Made by a program: the position numbers and the translations under genes. This document shows, in pieces, positions 59,290 to 64,000 of a stretch of DNA of 64,000 nucleotides. Within the stretch, counting starts at the first letter, position 1. Each line of letters opens with the position of its first letter. This stretch comes from Aliidiomarina iranensis (GTDB lineage Bacteria; Pseudomonadota; Gammaproteobacteria; Enterobacterales; Alteromonadaceae), in assembly GCF_003987135.1 (NCBI RefSeq), contig NZ_PIPJ01000001.1, forward strand, positions 620,001 through 684,000, given 5' to 3'. The notes beneath the pieces were generated by a model that saw nothing but the letters and a program-made list of their open reading frames with translations, ran no database searches and was not told the DNA's origin.

Positions 59290-62200
59290 GTGGATATCCT
59301 TCGTGGTTCACCTGCTTTGTCCGATTTTCGTGCCGAGAAGCTTAGTCAACGTTTACACAGCGTAGGCTTACCAATTAATGCCATTTATGCTGAGTTCGTG
59401 CATTTTGTGCATAGCACGAAAGAGGGGGCTAACGCTGCATTAGCAGAAAATGAAAAGCAAGTTTTAGATAAACTACTCACCTACGGGCCACAGCGTGAAG
59501 CACATACACTAAGCGGGCACTTAATTCTTGTAACGCCGCGCATTGGCACCATTTCGCCATGGGCTTCGAAGGCAACGGACATTGCCCACAATTGCGGCTT
59601 GAGTAATGTTGAGCGAATTGAACGTGGTATTGCCTATTATTTAACAGGCAATTTAAACCCTGAGCAGCTCAAGCAAGCGAGCGCGTTGTTGCACGATCGC
59701 ATGACAGAGAGCACATTCTCAGATTTATCTGATGCTGCGGCACTTTTTACCGAGCAAAGCCCAGCACCTTTTACGTCGGTAGATATTATCAACGCAGGGC
59801 GGCAAGCCCTAGTTGATGCCAACCAAAGTTTAGGTTTGGCATTGGCGGATGATGAAATTGATTACCTCACAGAGAATTTCGAGAAGCTAGGCCGCAACCC
59901 GGTTGATGCCGAGCTGTATATGTTTGCTCAGGCAAACTCCGAACATTGCCGGCATAAAATTTTTAACGCTTCATGGACAATCGATGGTGTAGCACAAGAA
60001 AAATCATTATTTAAAATGATTAAGCGCACCTATGAAGTAACGCCTGAATACGTGTTATCGGCCTACAAAGATAATGCCGCGGTGATGGTAGGCTCTGAAG
60101 CCGGCCGTTTCTTCCCCGTAGCGGGCAGTGCCGAATATCATTATCACGGTGAGCCGATTCATATTTTGATGAAAGTGGAAACTCATAATCACCCTACCGC
60201 GATTTCACCCTATCCTGGCGCAGCTACTGGCTCAGGAGGAGAAATTCGTGATGAAGGCGCCACTGGTATTGGCGCAAAACCAAAAGCAGGGTTGGTTGGC
60301 TTTTCGGTTTCGAATTTACGTATTCCCGGATTTGAGCAGCCTTGGGAAGAAGATTTTGGGCGCCCAGAACGCATTGTTAGTGCGCTAGATATTATGATTG
60401 AAGGGCCACTGGGCGGTGCCGCGTTTAATAACGAATTTGGCCGGCCGAATATTCTTGGTTACTTCCGCACCTATGAAGAGAAAGTAAACAGCTTCAATGG
60501 CATGGAAGTACGGGGCTACCACAAGCCTATTATGATCGCGGGTGGTTTAGGCAATATCCGTGAAGAACATGTAGAAAAGCACGATATTCCGGTAGGGGCG
60601 CCTCTTGTTGTACTCGGCGGGCCGGCTATGAATATTGGCTTGGGTGGCGGTGCGGCCTCTTCTATGGCCTCGGGCGATTCCTCTGAAGCGCTGGATTTTG
60701 CCTCGGTACAGCGGGAAAACCCAGAGATGGAACGCCGTTGCCAAGAAGTGATTGACCGCTGCTGGCAGCTTGGTGAAGAAAACCCAATTGTATTTATTCA
60801 CGATGTGGGTGCCGGCGGTTTATCTAATGCCTTGCCTGAATTAGTGAACGATGGTGGCCGCGGTGGCGAGTTTAAATTACGCGCGATTCCAAATGATGAA
60901 CCGGGCATGTCGCCAATGGCGGTGTGGAGCAATGAATCGCAAGAGCGTTATGTTATTGCGATTGCGCCGGAACGCCTAGCCGCGTTTGAGCAAATATGTA
61001 AACGCGAGCGTGCACCCTTTGCGGTAGTAGGCGAAGCCACAGAAGCGCAAACTCTACGTTTGTACGATGAAGTATTTGATAATTACCCGGTGGATATGCC
61101 ACTCAATGTGCTGCTGGGTAAAACGCCCAAAATGCATCGAGAGGCCCAATCCAGCAAAGTAGAAAATACCGCGTTGGCTACGGATACGATGCAAATAGCG
61201 GATGCCGTAAATCGCTTGTTGCGCTTGCCGGCTATCGCGGAAAAAACCTTTCTAATTACGATTGGTGATCGCAGCGTAACAGGCTTGGTGGCGCGGGATC
61301 AGATGGTTGGGCCTTGGCAAATTCCGGTGGCTGATTGTGGTGTTACGGCCGCCTCATACGATAGTTATGCGGGCGAGGCTATGTCGATGGGTGAGCGCAC
61401 CCCAGTGGCATTGCTGAACCATGGCGCTTCTGCGCGTTTAGCCGTAGCGGAGGCGATTACGAATATCGCTGGTACCGCGATTGGTGATTTTAAACACATT
61501 AAACTTTCCGCCAACTGGATGGCACCTGCGGGCCACCCAGGTGAAGATGCTGGATTATACGAGGCGGTAAAAGCCATTGGCGAGGAGCTTTGCCCAGAGC
61601 TGGGTATCACTATTCCGGTGGGTAAAGATTCTATGTCGATGCAAACGCGTTGGCAGGAGAACGGCAAGGATAAGGCGGTTATATCGCCACTATCATTGGT
61701 GATAACCGCGTTTGGCCGAGTAACGGATGTGCGCAAAACGGTTACCCCCATGCTGCGCAGTGAACGCGATGATGCACGTTTAGTATTGCTTGATTTAGGC
61801 CGCGGGAAAAATCGCTTAGGTGGCTCTGCGTTAGCGCAGGTTTACCGTGAGTTGGGTGATGTGCCGGCTGATTTAGAAGCCCCTGCGGAGCTGCGTTTCT
61901 TCTTTGAGTTAACACAAGAGCTGGTAGCTAACAAAGAGCTTTTGGCGTACCACGATCGCTCTGATGGTGGTGTTTTCGTAACTGCCGCTGAAATGGCTTT
62001 TGCTGGCAACTGTGGAGTTGAGTTACAGCTACCGAATAATGTTGATGCGATTGCTGCTCTGTTCAGCGAAGAACTAGGCGCTGTGTTGCAAGTGAGCGCG
62101 GAAGTTGCAGCGCAAATTCAGGCGAAGTGCGAAGCGGCCGGTTATGCGGATATGTATTTAGATATTGGCCGCGTGAGTAGCCAAGATGAGATTCGTATAG

Positions 62201-63201
62201 TGCAAGCTGATACGATTATTTATCAAGAGAAGCGTTCAGCATTGCGTGCCATATGGGCAGAAACAACGCACCAGATGCAGCGGTTACGTGATAATCCGGC
62301 TTGTGCTGATGAAGAATTTGTAGCCAAGCAAGATGTAAACAATCCTGGTTTAAGCGCGCAATTGAGCTTTGATCCGGCAAAAGATGTGGCGGCATCGCAT
62401 ATTTTAAAAGGCTTCTCACCGCGTATCGCAATTTTGCGGGAGCAGGGTGTAAATTCCCATTATGAAATGGCGGCAGCATTCGATAGAGCCGGTTTCACTG
62501 CGATTGATGTGCACATGAGCGATATTCTTAGTGGCCGCGTTACTTTGGATGGCTTCCAAGCATTGGCTGTGTGTGGTGGTTTCTCTTACGGTGATGTTTT
62601 GGGTGCAGGCGAGGGCTGGGCGAAATCTATTTTGTTTAACGCCAACGCCCGTGAGCAATTTGCAAACTTCTTTGCTCGTGAAGATACGCTCACTTTGGGT
62701 GTGTGTAACGGTTGCCAGATGCTTTCAAATTTACATGAACTGATCCCAGGCACGGAGCACTGGCCCCATTTTGTTACCAATCGCTCTGAACGTTTCGAGG
62801 CGCGGGTGGCCATGGTTGAGGTGCAAGATAACAATTCACCGTGGTTCAGCGGCATGGCAGGCTCGCGAATGCCTATTGCGGTTTCCCATGGTGAGGGCCG
62901 GGTAGAATTTAGCCGCGGTGATGGTAATGCTGCGCTTGCGGGCTTGGCGAAAGGCAAGCAGGTGGCTTTGCGCTATGTGGATAACTATGGCGAAATAACG
63001 GAAACCTATCCGGCGAATCCGAATGGCTCGGTGCAAGGCATTACTGGCCTCACCAGCGCCGACGGTCGGGTGGCAATTATGATGCCTCATCCGGAGCGAG
63101 TATTCCGCGCCATTAGTAATTCATGGTACCCCGAATCCTGGGGCGAAGACGGCGCCTGGCTGCGCATTTTCCGCAACGCCCGCCGCTACTTCGGCTCGTA
63201 A
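59290..63201 (+). CDS. purL: Phosphoribosylformylglycinamidine synthase PurL
   Basis: Fourth step of de novo purine synthesis, FGAR to FGAM, in the single-chain large form. N-terminal domain, two tandem AIR-synthase-like FGAM synthase domains (HSEHCRHK at about residue 216; [11 protein letters not shown]), and a C-terminal glutamine amidotransferase domain with Cys1139 in GVCNGCQML and His1267 in PHPERV. 1303 residues against 1295 in E. coli. The start is GTG with GGAG upstream (protein begins [14 protein letters not shown], as in relatives). Confidence 0.97.
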   Translation: MDILRGSPALSDFRAEKLSQRLHSVGLPINAIYAEFVHFVHSTKEGANAALAENEKQVLDKLLTYGPQREAHTLSGHLILVTPRIGTISPWASKATDIAHNCGLSNVERIERGIAYYLTGNLNPEQLKQASALLHDRMTESTFSDLSDAAALFTEQSPAPFTSVDIINAGRQALVDANQSLGLALADDEIDYLTENFEKLGRNPVDAELYMFAQANSEHCRHKIFNASWTIDGVAQEKSLFKMIKRTYEVTPEYVLSAYKDNAAVMVGSEAGRFFPVAGSAEYHYHGEPIHILMKVETHNHPTAISPYPGAATGSGGEIRDEGATGIGAKPKAGLVGFSVSNLRIPGFEQPWEEDFGRPERIVSALDIMIEGPLGGAAFNNEFGRPNILGYFRTYEEKVNSFNGMEVRGYHKPIMIAGGLGNIREEHVEKHDIPVGAPLVVLGGPAMNIGLGGGAASSMASGDSSEALDFASVQRENPEMERRCQEVIDRCWQLGEENPIVFIHDVGAGGLSNALPELVNDGGRGGEFKLRAIPNDEPGMSPMAVWSNESQERYVIAIAPERLAAFEQICKRERAPFAVVGEATEAQTLRLYDEVFDNYPVDMPLNVLLGKTPKMHREAQSSKVENTALATDTMQIADAVNRLLRLPAIAEKTFLITIGDRSVTGLVARDQMVGPWQIPVADCGVTAASYDSYAGEAMSMGERTPVALLNHGASARLAVAEAITNIAGTAIGDFKHIKLSANWMAPAGHPGEDAGLYEAVKAIGEELCPELGITIPVGKDSMSMQTRWQENGKDKAVISPLSLVITAFGRVTDVRKTVTPMLRSERDDARLVLLDLGRGKNRLGGSALAQVYRELGDVPADLEAPAELRFFFELTQELVANKELLAYHDRSDGGVFVTAAEMAFAGNCGVELQLPNNVDAIAALFSEELGAVLQVSAEVAAQIQAKCEAAGYADMYLDIGRVSSQDEIRIVQADTIIYQEKRSALRAIWAETTHQMQRLRDNPACADEEFVAKQDVNNPGLSAQLSFDPAKDVAASHILKGFSPRIAILREQGVNSHYEMAAAFDRAGFTAIDVHMSDILSGRVTLDGFQALAVCGGFSYGDVLGAGEGWAKSILFNANAREQFANFFAREDTLTLGVCNGCQMLSNLHELIPGTEHWPHFVTNRSERFEARVAMVEVQDNNSPWFSGMAGSRMPIAVSHGEGRVEFSRGDGNAALAGLAKGKQVALRYVDNYGEITETYPANPNGSVQGITGLTSADGRVAIMMPHPERVFRAISNSWYPESWGEDGAWLRIFRNARRYFGS

Positions 63202-63205
63202 CCCC

Positions 63206-63418
63206 CAGGCTTGGCTGCGCACGGAGATCAGCGGCTTCCGCTGGGCCTGTGGGTGCCAGCTCAGTTTCTGGGAGGTTATGTGCTAATCCGGGACGCCGTA
63301 AATACGTCCATGTAGGCTTGGCTGCCGCATCCATGCGGCAGACACCCGGCTTCTCACATAACCTCCCAAAAACCCGCCAGCACCCACAGGCCCAGCTCGC
63401 GCCATGAGTTCGCGGGCT
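63206..63418. repeat. Composite nested palindromic element (type B inside type A arms)
   Basis: Type A-like arms (about 63222-63260, GGGCCTGTGGGTGCCAGC; and 63374-63410, CCAGCACCCACAGGCCC) enclose not an A core but a complete type B element: B arms TCTGGGAGGTTATGTG (63267-63282) and CACATAACCTCCCA (63355-63368), core 63283-63350 with ACGTCCATGTAGGCTTGG and the uninterrupted tip GCCGCATCCATGCGGC. The far left (GGCTTGGCTGCGCACGGA) resembles half of yet another B core. Confidence 0.9.
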
Positions 63419-63429
63419 TTAATAAAAAA

Positions 63430-63626
63430 ATGGCTGACGTTGATTCTGGTGTAGCAATGTTGCGTGTATTAATGGATCAATATGGTTTAAAAACAGCGGA
63501 TTTTGAGCACGAAATCGGAAAAAAAGCATGGTTTCGCAAGTACTTGCTGGTAAACGAAATCTGACGAAAGAACATATTATTAAACTCGCCAATCGTTTTC
63601 AGATCAGCCCATCATCTTTCTTCTAA
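63430..63626 (+). pseudogene. Frameshifted HigA-like helix-turn-helix antitoxin remnant
   Basis: Frame 1 from the ATG at 63430 reads GVAMLRVLMDQYGLKTADF and ends at a TGA at 63562. The -1 frame continues it after a run of seven A residues (63519-63525) as SMVSQVLAGKRNLTKEHI...NRFQISPSSFF, to the TAA at 63624. The joined product is the HTH domain of COG5499/HigA-type antitoxins; the N-terminal part usual in that family is missing. No toxin gene is adjacent. Palindromic elements flank it on both sides. A decayed gene or a sequencing error in the A run is likely; programmed slippage at A AAA AAA is possible. Confidence 0.7.
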
Positions 63627-63738
63627 AGCTCGAGTTTGCGCCGACAAAATTATGGTTCATGTGGTGAACTGCGGTTCTGCAGGGCGCCCGAGGCGGATCT
63701 GTGGGCGAAGGCGCGTTTGTGGAAGGCTACGGGCAAAG

Positions 63739-63913
63739 CTGGGTGTCTGCGGCATGGAATTCAGTGGCGTGAGGTGGGGCTGTGGATGCCAGGCAGAAGT
63801 GTCCGCGCCAAGGATGGCGCGGTACACAGCGTCACATGGATGTGCTTGAGCGGTTCTGACTGGCATCCACAGCCCCGCCGGAAGCCGCTGACATCCATGC
63901 CGCAGCCAAGCCG
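63739..63913. repeat. Composite nested palindromic element (type A inside type B), reverse orientation
   Basis: The type A core (about 63797-63852, reverse strand) is flanked by arms 63756-63796 and 63853-63892 (GGGGCTGTGGATGCCAGGC and GACTGGCATCCACAGCCCC). Outside these are the two halves of a type B hairpin: GGGTGTCTGCGGCATGGA on the left and TCCATGCCGCAGCCAAGCC on the right. The B element is truncated on the right, where the next gene ends. The stretch 63627-63738 before it is GC-rich and partly arm-like, with no gene I can support. Confidence 0.88.
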
Positions 63914-63919
63914 GAGTTT

Positions 63920-64000
63920 TTAGTTCTGTACCCAATCGATGAGTTGGGTGGCGATGTCGATGTGATCTTGGGCGCCTTTGAAGTTTTCTGACCATGGGCC
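63920..64000 (-). CDS. C-terminal end of an unidentified gene, cut by the window edge
   Basis: A leftward frame enters at the window edge and ends with GAQDHIDIATQLIDWVQN and TAA at 63920-63922. Only 26 residues are visible, too few to name. The stop lies directly against the end of the palindromic element. Confidence 0.55.
   Translation of the reverse strand, partial: GPWSENFKGAQDHIDIATQLIDWVQN

Noticed and set aside
63113-63407. Open frames of 73-94 codons at the end of purL and across the type B element
   Set aside because: Same reason: they overlap purL or lie in the palindrome and have no start signal.

Overview
The window is a gene-dense stretch of a gammaproteobacterial chromosome. 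The gene set and synteny (rppH-ptsP-lgt-thyA, rlmN-rodZ-ispG-hisS-yfgM-bamB-der, hslO/hslR, gspC-N, xseA/guaB-guaA, tadA/mltF/purL) and moderate GC fit a marine member of the Alteromonadales. Idiomarinaceae (Idiomarina, Pseudidiomarina, Aliidiomarina) is my best guess from gene content, but I could not test it. There is no rRNA, tRNA, CRISPR array, prophage or transposase gene.

Layout. 0-4.8 kb is a leftward block: rsmC, a rimB-rimK-desuccinylase trio and mutH. 4.9-11.2 kb runs rightward: rppH, ptsP, a TSUP permease, lgt, thyA, tcdA, with csdE convergent. 12-17 kb holds etfBA, a DUF1302-type outer-membrane protein, ung and a small DUF3545-like gene. 17-21.3 kb holds suhB, trmJ, and an iscR-iscS pair that stops short of the usual isc operon, followed by convergent msrA. 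21.5-30.7 kb is a long rightward housekeeping series: ndk, rlmN, rodZ, ispG, hisS, yfgM, bamB, der. 30.9-32.2 kb is hslO/hslR. 32.3-43.7 kb is a complete, tightly overlapping type II secretion operon gspCDEFGHIJKLMN, followed by an mscS-type channel. 45-50.5 kb is xseA divergent from guaB and guaA. 50.6-55.4 kb encodes a 1479-residue ExeM/NucH-like secreted nuclease and a small lipoprotein. The rest is an NhaC-family antiporter, tadA, mltF (with a small unknown ORF between them) and purL. The last 0.8 kb holds repeats and a broken HigA-like antitoxin.

How the parts connect. The type II secretion machine and the large signal-peptide nuclease plausibly act together, in DNA scavenging or biofilm turnover. 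guaB-guaA and purL supply purines. IscR has all its cluster ligands and a likely IscR box in front of its own gene, but iscU, iscA, hscBA and fdx are not behind iscS, and IscS lacks its usual C-terminal tail.

The most unusual material is non-coding. Between 44.6 kb and the end there are at least seven copies of two related palindromic elements. Each has a conserved core of about 55 bp carrying a CATCCATGG-type hairpin tip, flanked by long inverted arms that differ between copies yet stay complementary. They are nested inside one another: a type A element splits the hairpin tip of a type B core at two independent loci, and a type B element sits between type A arms at a third. Separately, several intergenic gaps hold short tandem arrays (12-21 bp units) of unrelated sequence, mostly just after a stop codon.
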